From Methanoculleus sp. UBA208 (GTDB lineage Archaea > Halobacteriota > Methanomicrobia > Methanomicrobiales > Methanoculleaceae): a stretch of 16,030 bases of DNA. The position numbers and the translations under genes were made by a program. Under the pieces are notes generated by a model, which was not told where the DNA came from, made no database searches, and worked only from the letters and a program-made list of their open reading frames with translations. Of this stretch, positions 6,296 through 13,790 are shown in pieces; within the stretch, counting starts at the first letter, position 1; each line of letters starts with the position of its first letter. The stretch covers positions 1-16,030 of the forward strand of contig NZ_DAFZ01000083.1 of the NCBI RefSeq assembly GCF_002498065.1, written 5' to 3'.

Positions 6296-6306
6296 AAAAG
6301 AAAAAA
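6296..6306 (-). terminator. T-run terminator after the DUF2070 gene
   Basis: On the minus strand TTTTTTCTTTT occurs about 12-23 bases after the TAG of the DUF2070 gene (6319-6321), the form typical of archaeal intrinsic termination. The same AT-rich patch lies 22-32 bases upstream of the aminotransferase ATG and might also serve as its promoter element; the sequence cannot separate the two roles. Confidence 0.5.
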
Positions 6307-6318
6307 TGCCATCCCGCC

Positions 6319-8058
6319 CTACTGCAGTACGAGGTAGGCGAAGACCGAGAGCAGGAACGCGAGCACGAGAATCATGAAACTGATCGGGGCGATGAACGCG
6401 AGCATCGCGTTGACGGTGCTCGCGAGCTGCGAGACCCGCTGGGACCCGAAGACGACGATACCGTCGCACGAGGCCGTTGCCGCCCCCACCCGTGCCGGGG
6501 CGAGGTCGGCGACCGCCTCCCGGACCGCCTGCTCGACGTACGGGACGATCTCCCCCACCGGCACCACGTAGCCGACCGGGTTCTTGCCGCTGACGGTATT
6601 CACCGTGTGCGAGTCGGTGGTCATGATCTCGGCCTCATCGACAGAATCCAGCACCACCGCGAGCAGGTGCTCCCGGACACCCCGGGCCATGTTGTTCCCG
6701 TCGACCAGGACATAGGCCGCCTTCTTTCCGCCGACATCCGTCGCCAGCACCTGCACCCCGAGCGACCCGAACCCCTGCTCGCGGGAGAACGGGACCCGGA
6801 CGTGGGAGACCCCGATCGCGAGCGGCTCCGCCGGAAGGTCCCGGGCGACGCGGAACCCCTCGCGTGCGGCGGCGATGTACTCCGTCGCGATCCGTGTCGC
6901 CGGGAGGATCGGGGAACCCACACTGGTCATGCAGTTGTGGGCGTCCACGAAGGCGACCTCCGAGAAAGAGCCCCGCCCTTCCGCCATGATCGTCATCCCG
7001 ATCGAGTAATCGAGATCCTCTGTCCGTTCCGGGGACCGGGTGCTCACCATCAGGAGGGCGTCCCCGAACCGCTGGCAGAGGATCGAGACCGAGCCGGAGG
7101 CCACCCGAACCGGGCGGCTCGCGGTGCCTGAGAAGACAAGCCCCTTCCGGGACGCCTCAACGGCGCAGGCGATCTTTTCTATCTCGCTCTCCGAGACCAG
7201 GTTGAAGTCGTGAGTGGCGCACCCGTGGGCGACCAGCGTCTCCTCGGGAAACGTGTCGTGGAGGAGCCGGGGGAGATTGCCGCCGCCGACGTCGCCCATC
7301 GGCCCGGGGTGGACGTTCGGGACCGTGAAAAGGACGTCCTCTCCCGGGGCGCGGGAGAAGAAGAGCGAGATCTGGGGGACATAGACCTCCTCGCCGATCT
7401 CGCGGAAGAAATCCTCCATGTTCTTCGAGCCGTCGGTCAGGTGGGCGATGAAGGTGTTGAGGAAATTGAGCCCGCTTATCTGGAACGCCCGCTTCAGCGG
7501 GCGCTCGATCAGCCAGATCAGGAAGAAGAAGACCAGCCCGAAGACTGCCTGGAGGAGGAGGGCGTAGGGGACGAACCCGGGCGTGAAGAACCAGGCACCG
7601 ACCGCTATGGCGGCCGCGCTCTGGAGGAACGCGGGGAGGACCATCCGGGCGATCCGGTAGTCGGCGACGGCTACGAGGACCAGCAGCCGAAGGCCGAAGA
7701 CCAGGCCGAGAGCGCCCGCGTAGAGCACGGGGAAGAGGTCACGGCCGAAGACCAGGACCGGCGAAAGGCTCAGGATCACCGAGAGAACCGTGCAGGCCAG
7801 GGCGAGGAGGGCCGACCGGTTCCAGGTGATATGCCGGCCGGAGATCCCCACCAGCGGCACGGTCAGCAGGAAGGCGACCAGTGCCGGAACCGAGAACCCG
7901 AGGGTGCCGGCGAGGAAGAGCTCGTCGCCGGCCCGGTAGGTAGCGGCATCGATGAAGAACCCGAGCAGGACGATGATCGCAAGCGACCGCGGCCATGACG
8001 GGGCGGAGAAGATGTAGCGGGTAAGCCGCTCGACGCGGACGTCGGGGCCGGACTCCAT
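6319..8058 (-). CDS. DUF2070 family archaeal membrane protein
   Basis: The 579-residue protein (ATG at 8058) has about six or seven hydrophobic helices in residues 20-190, a large soluble domain of about 350 residues, and one C-terminal membrane helix (about 550-578, ending VFAYLVLQ). This matches the archaeal DUF2070 family, whose function is not established. The soluble part carries conserved-looking His/Asp motifs: NVHPGPMGDVGGGNLP (H250), HGCATHDFN (H278, H283), VDAHNCMT (D372, H374) and TDSHTVN (D482, H484). These resemble a metal-binding hydrolase site (inference). A GTG at 8133 would give 25 extra polar residues and sits 8 bp after the kinase stop; I prefer 8058 because homologues begin close to LTRYIFS. 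It is the last gene of its operon. Confidence 0.85.
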   Translation of the reverse strand: MESGPDVRVERLTRYIFSAPSWPRSLAIIVLLGFFIDAATYRAGDELFLAGTLGFSVPALVAFLLTVPLVGISGRHITWNRSALLALACTVLSVILSLSPVLVFGRDLFPVLYAGALGLVFGLRLLVLVAVADYRIARMVLPAFLQSAAAIAVGAWFFTPGFVPYALLLQAVFGLVFFFLIWLIERPLKRAFQISGLNFLNTFIAHLTDGSKNMEDFFREIGEEVYVPQISLFFSRAPGEDVLFTVPNVHPGPMGDVGGGNLPRLLHDTFPEETLVAHGCATHDFNLVSESEIEKIACAVEASRKGLVFSGTASRPVRVASGSVSILCQRFGDALLMVSTRSPERTEDLDYSIGMTIMAEGRGSFSEVAFVDAHNCMTSVGSPILPATRIATEYIAAAREGFRVARDLPAEPLAIGVSHVRVPFSREQGFGSLGVQVLATDVGGKKAAYVLVDGNNMARGVREHLLAVVLDSVDEAEIMTTDSHTVNTVSGKNPVGYVVPVGEIVPYVEQAVREAVADLAPARVGAATASCDGIVVFGSQRVSQLASTVNAMLAFIAPISFMILVLAFLLSVFAYLVLQ

Positions 8059-8141
8059 CAGGCGCTCCCGGGTGCCGCTCTCGGGCCGGGAGCAGAAGCC
8101 GGCGCCTTCCCGCCGGCCATCAGCGCTGTGCACCCCATAAT

Positions 8142-9032
8142 TCAGACAATTATTTCCCCGGGCTCACCAAAGACCTTCCGGTAGCGTGCAAGCATCCGTT
8201 CCCAGTCGGGGAGGTTCGTCTGGGTGCCTGTCCTCTCAACGACGAAGGACGAGACCACCGCCCCAACGCGGCAGCAATCGAGCGGGGCGTAGCCCCTCCG
8301 GAACGCGGTGAGGAACCCGGCACGGTAACCGTCGCCGGCGCCGGTGGGGTCGACCGCCTCCACCCTGACGGCCGGGACGTGGAACTCCTCGCCGTCCATG
8401 CTGAGCATGCTCCCCTCCGCCCCGCGCGTCGTGACCGTCATCGGGATCGATGCGATGAGCGCCGGGCGCTCCAGCCCCAGCATATCGCACATCCTGTCCA
8501 TCTCGTGGTTGTTCGAGAAGAGGATATCGATGTTCGCGAGGATGATCTCGAGCTGGTCGGGCGTGTAGTGGAGGAGGTCCTGTCCCGGGTCGAAAGAGGC
8601 GAATTTGCTCTTCTGGGCCACCCGGACGTTGAAGTCGGGGTCGGCCGTCGCCATGTGGACGAAGTCGAGAGCGGGTACTTCCGCCCGGGAGAACTCTGCG
8701 GACGCACCCCACTCGAAGAAGGTCTCCTGGTCGCCGTCGTCGTCCGTAAAGACGTACGCGGTCGCGGTGCGGGCATCTTTCACCAGGGTGAAGTCCTGCA
8801 CGATCTCAAGATCGTGCATCCAGAGGTCGTAGTCGCTGCCCGGAAAATCGGCGCCGACCAGGGAGACCAACCGGCACCGCTCTCCGAGCGTCGCGATCCC
8901 TGCCGCTATGTTTGCCGCCCCGCCGCCGAAGTAGACCGCATGATCGGTGATATAGGTCGAGTTGTGCTTCCCGGGGAGTTTCGGCACCCGGAAGAGGTGA
9001 TCTATGGCGGTATGCCCGACGACGGCGATCAT
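8142..9032 (-). CDS. PfkB-family sugar/nucleoside kinase
   Basis: The 296-residue product is a ribokinase-fold (PfkB) kinase. The N-terminal glycine motif is FGGGAANIAAGIATLG (35-50), and the C-terminal signature is DPTGAGDGYRAGF (228-240) with D234 as the predicted catalytic base and GAGD as anion hole. MTVTTRGAEGS (198-208) is the usual ATP-site strand-turn. Length and style resemble archaeal nucleoside kinases of the MJ0406 type, which phosphorylate guanosine, inosine or cytidine; ribokinase or another sugar kinase cannot be excluded. Its ATG overlaps the UPF0212 stop by 4 bp (ATGA), and the DUF2070 gene follows closely, so it lies within an operon. Confidence 0.88.
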   Translation of the reverse strand: MIAVVGHTAIDHLFRVPKLPGKHNSTYITDHAVYFGGGAANIAAGIATLGERCRLVSLVGADFPGSDYDLWMHDLEIVQDFTLVKDARTATAYVFTDDDGDQETFFEWGASAEFSRAEVPALDFVHMATADPDFNVRVAQKSKFASFDPGQDLLHYTPDQLEIILANIDILFSNNHEMDRMCDMLGLERPALIASIPMTVTTRGAEGSMLSMDGEEFHVPAVRVEAVDPTGAGDGYRAGFLTAFRRGYAPLDCCRVGAVVSSFVVERTGTQTNLPDWERMLARYRKVFGEPGEIIV

Positions 9033-9367
9033 ATCTCCTGCACTTCCTGGACCTTCAGCGGAACGTCGTGCAATGCCTTCCCGACGACCGACTTCGCTAT
9101 CCTGGCCGCGTGTTCCCCGGACTCCGCACGGAAGACCTTCATCTGCAGCACGAGCCCGACGAGGGCGGTGTTCGCCACCACGAGAGCGGTGTTCAATTCG
9201 CCTTCGCAGAAGGGGCAGGCGATCATGCCCGCCTCGATCTCAACGAACTTCGCCGAGGGGTTGAGCCGTTTCCCGGCCTCGCTGATCGCGATGCTCACCG
9301 CGTCGTCCATCGACTTGACGTCTTTAATTATCCACGCTGATTCAAGCGTAACCAAATAATCCGGCAT
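9029..9367 (-). CDS. UPF0212/DUF555 family protein
   Basis: The 112-residue protein begins MPDYLVTLESAWIIKDVKSM, the characteristic start of the archaeal UPF0212 (DUF555) family. A CPFC pair (C51, C54) after VEIEAGMIA suggests half of a zinc site. A hydrophobic stretch LVVANTALVGLVLQMKVF lies at about 62-79, and the C-terminus is helical. Family function is unknown. The ATG at 9367 is preceded by GGAGAG, giving a clear ribosome site in the 20-bp gap after the nitroreductase gene, and its stop overlaps the kinase start by 4 bp. Confidence 0.9.
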   Translation of the reverse strand: MPDYLVTLESAWIIKDVKSMDDAVSIAISEAGKRLNPSAKFVEIEAGMIACPFCEGELNTALVVANTALVGLVLQMKVFRAESGEHAARIAKSVVGKALHDVPLKVQEVQEI

Positions 9368-9387
9368 AATCTCTCCAGATTGGAATC

Positions 9388-9915
9388 CTACCAGGTCTCG
9401 CGGTGCACGTGCTCGTCCACCGGCATCCGCTCCATGGGCTCGAGCGGCGGCGTCCCTTTCCCGACCGCAAGAAGCGCGACGGGACGGAGATGCTGCGGGA
9501 GGCCGAGGACTTCGCGGACCTCGCCTTCATCGAACGCCCCGGTCCAGCACGAGTGCAGATTCCGGGCGTGGGCGGCGAGCATCATGTAGGTGCAGGCGAT
9601 CGTGGCGTCCTCGAGCGCATAGAGGATCCCTCGCTCCCCGTAGTGCGACATCGACCGGACGTAGTTCGCGCAGACCACGAAGATCGCCGGCGCCTCCCGG
9701 ATGTGTACCTGCTCGAGGGCCGCCGACGCAAGTTCCACCCTCACGTCATCGTCGGTGACGACGACGACGTCCCAGGCCTCGCGGTTGCCGGCGCTCGGCG
9801 CCGTACTCGCGCAGGCGAGGATGTAATCGATATCTTCCTCTTCGAGCGGCTCCCCGGAGTATTCCCGGACCGACGACCGTGCTCTTAAGAAGCGGAGAAA
9901 GTCAGAGGAGTTCAT
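9388..9915 (-). CDS. Nitroreductase-family FMN-dependent oxidoreductase
   Basis: The 175-residue product has the nitroreductase pattern. RARSSVREYS (11-20) supplies the arginine/serine contacts to the FMN phosphate, and STAPSAGNREAWDVVVV (37-53) is the second conserved segment. EDATIACTYMMLAAHARNLHSCWTGAF (about 101-127) is the central dimer helix and flavin loop, and LPQHLRPVALLAVGKG precedes the tail. Such enzymes form flavin-binding homodimers that reduce nitro compounds, quinones or flavins with NAD(P)H; substrate is open. The length is at the short end of the family but all conserved blocks are present. The start at 9915 lies 14 bp inside the preceding gene, implying translational coupling. 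Confidence 0.88.
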   Translation of the reverse strand: MNSSDFLRFLRARSSVREYSGEPLEEEDIDYILACASTAPSAGNREAWDVVVVTDDDVRVELASAALEQVHIREAPAIFVVCANYVRSMSHYGERGILYALEDATIACTYMMLAAHARNLHSCWTGAFDEGEVREVLGLPQHLRPVALLAVGKGTPPLEPMERMPVDEHVHRETW

Positions 9916-10258
9916 GTTCTTTGAGCGTATCCCATGCCGTCTGGGCTGCGGTCGTGACGGCGCTGACGGCCCTGCTCATCCGTTCCGACGCGGCGCCCAG
10001 CTCCATGCTCTCGGTCAGGCTGATCGCCTCGTTGAGGTGATCGATGGCCTTCCTGAACTCCCCGAGTTCCGTATCGCCGTAGGCAAACTCAAGCTCCGAG
10101 CGGATCGACTCGAGCACCATCACAAGCATCCGCTTTCCGCCGGGCTTCTCCTGGAGCGGAAACTGGATCAGGGCTGTCGTCAGCTGCGACCCCACAATCA
10201 GTTCGGATTTCGCCCTTTCGGCAAACTGATAGGTCCTGATGGCGGTTTTGAGATCCAT
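9902..10258 (-). CDS. Small helical protein, function unknown
   Basis: The 118-residue product is predicted to be almost entirely helical and soluble, with alanine, glutamate and leucine heptad-like spacing (for example LGEFRKAIDHLNEAISL and MSRAVSAVTTAAQTAWDTL). I recognise no family or motif. It is the first gene of the operon that continues into the nitroreductase, overlapping it by 14 bp, followed by UPF0212, the PfkB-family kinase and DUF2070. The ATG at 10258 has no Shine-Dalgarno but lies about 25 bases below a good TATA box, so its mRNA is probably leaderless. Conserved-style codon use and the promoter make it a real gene. Confidence 0.8.
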   Translation of the reverse strand: MDLKTAIRTYQFAERAKSELIVGSQLTTALIQFPLQEKPGGKRMLVMVLESIRSELEFAYGDTELGEFRKAIDHLNEAISLTESMELGAASERMSRAVSAVTTAAQTAWDTLKEHELL

Positions 10259-10277
10259 ACCACATACTGGAACTCGC

Positions 10278-10289
10278 TAGTATAAAAAG
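10278..10289 (-). promoter_or_regulatory. TATA box of the nitroreductase/DUF2070 operon
   Basis: On the minus strand CTTTTTATACTA is a strong archaeal box A. Its centre is about 25 bases from the ATG at 10258, which places transcription start at or next to the start codon and so predicts a leaderless transcript for the five-gene operon. Confidence 0.6.
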
Positions 10290-10314
10290 TATTGAAGGAG
10301 AAGAGGGAGACGGC

Positions 10315-10617
10315 TTATCTCGATTTCTGCTTGGTCCCGAGAGCCGACACCTTGGCGCGCCGCACGCTCCGGCGTACCCGCACGTCCATGGTCGGGGTGC
10401 CGCCTCCTCTACGTCCACCCCGGCCGCCGCGTCCACCGCGCCCACCGCGCCGCTGGTCCTGCCCTTCCCTGCTCGCCCGCTTCTGGATAGCAGCCATCGG
10501 CTTGAACCGCTGGTTCGGGCCGGGGTTCTTCACTTCGCCTTCACTTGCAGGGACGAGCCGTATCTGCCCCTTCACGCCCTTAACCTGGGCCCACTGGACA
10601 CTTCCTGTCTTTCCCAT
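10315..10617 (-). CDS. Small basic RGG-box protein, probably DUF5350-type (methanogen)
   Basis: The 100-residue, strongly basic protein starts MGKTGSVQWAQVKGVKGQIR and continues LVPASEGEVKNPGPNQRFK, which I associate with the small methanogen family DUF5350 (moderate certainty). Residues 57-72 form an arginine/glycine box, RRGGRGGRGGRGGRRGGG, flanked by basic segments, and the tail MDVRVRRSVRRAKVSALG is also cationic. RGG boxes in other proteins bind RNA, so an RNA- or ribosome-associated role is plausible but inferred. The gene has its own promoter and a strong AAGGAG seven bases before the ATG at 10617. It lies directly behind the argH-gatD-gatE operon but is separated from it by a hairpin with a T-rich tail. 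Confidence 0.82.
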   Translation of the reverse strand: MGKTGSVQWAQVKGVKGQIRLVPASEGEVKNPGPNQRFKPMAAIQKRASREGQDQRRGGRGGRGGRGGRRGGGTPTMDVRVRRSVRRAKVSALGTKQKSR

Positions 10618-10624
10618 GATAAAA

Positions 10625-10660
10625 CTCCTTTATATTTATGAACTGATCCGATGATAAAAG
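10625..10660 (-). promoter_or_regulatory. Promoter and ribosome site of the RGG-box protein gene
   Basis: On the minus strand CTTTTATC (10660-10653) is a TATA-type box placing transcription start near 10630. AAGGAG (10630-10625) lies seven bases before the ATG at 10617 and is the clearest Shine-Dalgarno in the window. Confidence 0.6.
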
Positions 10661-10680
10661 TAACCCGGGGCAGGCCCGGG
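10653..10680 (-). terminator. Hairpin terminator after gatE, touching the next promoter
   Basis: CCCGGG (10664-10669) and CCCGGG (10675-10680) form a 6-bp stem with a 5-base loop; on the minus strand the stem is followed by TTACTTTTATC. This hairpin with a T-rich tail lies 24 bp after the gatE stop and shares its T-rich tail with the TATA box of the RGG-box gene. Confidence 0.45.
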
Positions 10681-10703
10681 CCAGAGAGCGAGCGTGCCCG
10701 CAA

Positions 10704-12560
10704 TCAGGAGAGCAGCCGCTTGAGCTCGCGCCGGAGAGTCTCGCTGACGACTTTCCCGTCCACGCTCCCCCGGAGCTCCTGCATGACGACTCCCATCAGG
10801 GGGCCGAGCGCGCCCATACCCTTCTCCCGGGCGAACGCCTCGCGTTCGGCCACGATACGGCGCACGATCGCCTCCACGTCCGCCTGCGAGACGGCGGGCC
10901 CCATCTTCTCGATGGCCGCATCCACCCGTTCTCCGGGTGCCCCGGCGCCTCCGGCGGTCCGCGCGAGTTCGGTGAGGAGGTCCGGGATCGCCTCTTTTGC
11001 CGCCCGCCCGGCCTCCACGGCCGAGAAGAGGGCGAGGAGCTCGTCTTCGCTCACCCGGCCGACGTCGACGCCGTCGCGGGCGAGTTCCCGGCAGGTGGCA
11101 AGCAGCGTCCGGGCCGCAAGGGTGGGGCGGACACCGGCGGCGACGGCCTTCTCGAAGAGCGGCAGCCGCTCGGAGAACGCCACCTGCCGCGCCAGCGCTT
11201 CGTCAAGCCCGAGATCCCGGGCGAACCGCTCCGCCCGGTCGGTGAGGAGTTCGGGGACTGCAATGCCCTCCCAGAGGGGCTCGTCGATCGCGGTCACGAA
11301 GACGTCGGTCTCGGGATACATCCGGGCGGCTCCCGGAAGCGGGCGCATGTAGGCCGTGCTCCCTTCTTCGAGCATCTTCCGGGTCTCCTCGGGCACGCCG
11401 GAGAGGGCCATCTCGGCGCGGATCATCACCTGCTCGGCCGCACAGCCGGCACGCTCTCTCCCGGCCGCCACGATGGCGACACAGTCCTCCTCCCCGGCGC
11501 CGACGAACTCTCGCAGGCGGGCCACCTCCTCTGCCGTGACGCCGTAGGCGGGGAGCTCGTCGGTGTGGAAGATCCCGCCGACGCCGCACTTCTTCGCGTA
11601 GTCCGACATCTCGCTCCCGAGACGCCGGCCGGGCTGGATCTCCCGCCCGACGAGGCCCGCAAATCCGCAGAGCCGGACCGCGAGGATGGACTTCGCCTTC
11701 TTTAAGATGGCGGACGCCGTCCCGGCAAAGAGGGAGGTGGCGTCGATCACGGTATGGTCCACCCGGGCACCGCGTTCCCGAAGGGTGTCGCGGATCGCAA
11801 GGAGATTAACCTGCCGCTCGACCTCGCGGCGGACCACCTCGGCGATGAGGTCGAGTTCCTGGACGCCCTTGATCTCCACCCGGGCGCCGTCCGCGATGGA
11901 GACGTTGATGTCCTGCCGGATCGTCCCGAGGCCGCGCTTCACCCGGCCGGTCGAGCGCAGCACCATCCCGATGTGCCCCGCGACCTTCTGGACGGCCTCG
12001 GGAGTGTGCATGCAGGGGGCGGTGGTGATCTCGATGAGCGGGATCCCCAGACGGTCGAGGGAGAAGGTTTCGTCCTCCACCCGCTGCGCCGCTTCCTCCT
12101 CGAGGCAGATCGTCTCGACCCGACAGCCGTCCGGGAGGGCGCCGGAGAGCGCGACGAGTGCCGTCCGCTGGAACCCGCTTGTGTTCGAGCCGTCGATGAC
12201 GAGTTTCCGCATCGTGTGGACCTGCTCGACGGGGGTCATGTCGAGCATCTTTGCTATCGTGAGGCAGACCTCGAGCGCTTCGGGGTTCATCGGGGCCGGG
12301 GGCTCCTCGTCGTGCTCCACCAGGCAGACCGTGTCGTAGGTGTAGTAGCAGAACTTCCTGACAAGTTTCATCTCCTCGCGCGCCGCCCGGTCGATCTCCC
12401 CGAGTTCGCTCTCCGTCGCCCGGAGGTAGCGGTAAAACTCCCCGGTCCGCTCGGAGACATCCTGGAGAGCGGTGGGGCACCGGCAGAAGAGCTTCTCGGC
12501 CGTATCGAGCTGCTGGTGGATCTCGATCCCGGCTTTGAGGCCGAGTTTCTCGTAGTCCAT
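10704..12560 (-). CDS. gatE: Glutamyl-tRNA(Gln) amidotransferase subunit E
   Basis: The 618-residue protein starts MDYEKLGLKAGIEIHQQLDT, the characteristic GatE opening, followed by LFCRCPT with the cysteines of the family's zinc-type site. The GatB-like kinase core covers the first half: RKLVIDGSNTSGFQRT (about 143-158), LGIPLIEITTAPCMHTPEAV, and GLGTIRQDINVSI. An AspRS-like insertion follows in the middle, and a YqeY-like helical tail ends the protein (about 500-618, GPLMGVVMQELRGSVDGKVV). GatE phosphorylates Glu-tRNA(Gln) with ATP and, with ammonia delivered from GatD, makes Gln-tRNA(Gln) in archaea. Its ATG directly abuts the gatD stop (TGAATG), with GGAGGT about nine bases before it inside gatD. 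All expected blocks are present. Confidence 0.97.
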   Translation of the reverse strand: MDYEKLGLKAGIEIHQQLDTAEKLFCRCPTALQDVSERTGEFYRYLRATESELGEIDRAAREEMKLVRKFCYYTYDTVCLVEHDEEPPAPMNPEALEVCLTIAKMLDMTPVEQVHTMRKLVIDGSNTSGFQRTALVALSGALPDGCRVETICLEEEAAQRVEDETFSLDRLGIPLIEITTAPCMHTPEAVQKVAGHIGMVLRSTGRVKRGLGTIRQDINVSIADGARVEIKGVQELDLIAEVVRREVERQVNLLAIRDTLRERGARVDHTVIDATSLFAGTASAILKKAKSILAVRLCGFAGLVGREIQPGRRLGSEMSDYAKKCGVGGIFHTDELPAYGVTAEEVARLREFVGAGEEDCVAIVAAGRERAGCAAEQVMIRAEMALSGVPEETRKMLEEGSTAYMRPLPGAARMYPETDVFVTAIDEPLWEGIAVPELLTDRAERFARDLGLDEALARQVAFSERLPLFEKAVAAGVRPTLAARTLLATCRELARDGVDVGRVSEDELLALFSAVEAGRAAKEAIPDLLTELARTAGGAGAPGERVDAAIEKMGPAVSQADVEAIVRRIVAEREAFAREKGMGALGPLMGVVMQELRGSVDGKVVSETLRRELKRLLS

Positions 12561-13790
12561 TCAGACCGACCTCCACCGGATCTCGCCCGCAAGATCGGTC
12601 TGCATCAGCACTCTCACCCGTTCGGGGTCCGACTCGTTCCCGAGCACCCACATCAGTTTGACGAGCGCCGCCTCGGGGAGCATATCCTCGCCCTCGATGA
12701 CGCCGGCGGCGAGGAGATCTCTTCCCGTATTGTAGACCCGGTCGCAGACCCGGCCGTGCAGGCACTGCGACGTCATGACGACGGTCGTCCCGTCCTCGAT
12801 CATCTCCCGGAGTCTGGGGATCCACGCCGTCGCCACGTGCCCGAGCCCGGTCCCCGATATGACCAGGCCCGCGCAGCCCTCGAAGGCGTCGAGGACGCTC
12901 GAAGGCATCCCGGGATAGAAGTGGATGAGGGCGCAGCGCTCCTCGAGCGCATCGTGGAGTTCGGGCTCCTCCGCACCGCGCCGGACCGCCTCGTCCGAGA
13001 GGGTGACGGAGAGGGAGGGGTAATCGACGTAGCCGAGCGGTGCCATCCCCATGCTCTGGAAGGCGTCGCGCCGGGAGGTGTGCATTTTGCGGACCCTTGT
13101 CGCCCGGTGGACGGCACACCAGTCGTCGTTCGTCGTCGCGTGCATCACCACCGCCACCTCGCCGAGGTCGCCGGTTGCAACAGCGGCGCTGCAGAGGGCG
13201 TTCATGGCGTTGTCGGAGCTCGGGCGGTCGGCGGACCGTTGCGACCCGACGAAGACGACCGGCACCGGGGTCTTGAGCATGAACCTGACCGCCGCCGCCG
13301 AGTAGGCCATCGTGTCGGTGCCGTGGGTGACGATCACCCCGGCGACCCCGTGCCGGATCTCCTCGTAGATCGCCCGGGCGAGTTCCTGCCAGAGCGGCGG
13401 GAGCATGTTCTCGGAGAGGATGCTTGCGACCTGACGGTCGCGGTAGCGGGCGATATCCCCGAGTTCCGGGATCGCCCGCAGGATGTCGCTCGCCGAGAAC
13501 TGGCTCATCACCGCCCCTGTCCGGTAGTCCACCCTGCTTGCGATCGTCCCGCCGGTGGATATGATGGCGAGTTCCGGGAGGTCGCGGCTCTGGACGACGA
13601 CCCCGGCACCTGCTGGCGGCTGCAGGGCCGGCCGCCCGATGAACTCGATCTTTTCGGGCGAAGTTCCGATGTTGTAGCCGCTGTCCAGTTTGACGACGGT
13701 CATCCCGTCCCGCTCGGTGATGTAGGTGCCGGTGAGCGCGGTTCCGCCGTTCACATAGCGCACCCGGTCTCCGGTCTGAAGGTTCTCCAT
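12561..13790 (-). CDS. gatD: Glutamyl-tRNA(Gln) amidotransferase subunit D (asparaginase-like)
   Basis: The 409-residue protein has a short N-terminal beta domain (1-60, GDRVRYVNGGTALTGTY) and an L-asparaginase-fold body. The amidase motifs are intact: ISTGGTIASR (77-86) with the nucleophilic threonine, VTHGTDTM (154-161) with the T158-D159 pair, and K235 in RVRKMHTSRR. In archaea GatD releases ammonia from glutamine or asparagine and channels it to GatE. The ATG overlaps the argH stop by one base (TAATG), and gatE follows without a gap, so all three genes are translationally coupled. GGAGG about 11 bases upstream supports the start. Length is normal for GatD and the N-terminal domain separates it from plain asparaginase. 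Confidence 0.97.
   Translation of the reverse strand: MENLQTGDRVRYVNGGTALTGTYITERDGMTVVKLDSGYNIGTSPEKIEFIGRPALQPPAGAGVVVQSRDLPELAIISTGGTIASRVDYRTGAVMSQFSASDILRAIPELGDIARYRDRQVASILSENMLPPLWQELARAIYEEIRHGVAGVIVTHGTDTMAYSAAAVRFMLKTPVPVVFVGSQRSADRPSSDNAMNALCSAAVATGDLGEVAVVMHATTNDDWCAVHRATRVRKMHTSRRDAFQSMGMAPLGYVDYPSLSVTLSDEAVRRGAEEPELHDALEERCALIHFYPGMPSSVLDAFEGCAGLVISGTGLGHVATAWIPRLREMIEDGTTVVMTSQCLHGRVCDRVYNTGRDLLAAGVIEGEDMLPEAALVKLMWVLGNESDPERVRVLMQTDLAGEIRWRSV

Noticed and set aside
6275..6469. N-terminal extension of the aminotransferase to 6469
   Set aside because: The added residues overlap the end of the DUF2070 gene on the same strand and do not resemble aminotransferases; ATG 6274 gives the normal family length.
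8059..8133. GTG start at 8133 for the DUF2070 protein
   Set aside because: It would add 25 polar Arg/Gly-rich residues before the family's usual start. It remains possible because it sits 8 bp after the kinase stop, but ATG 8058 is preferred.
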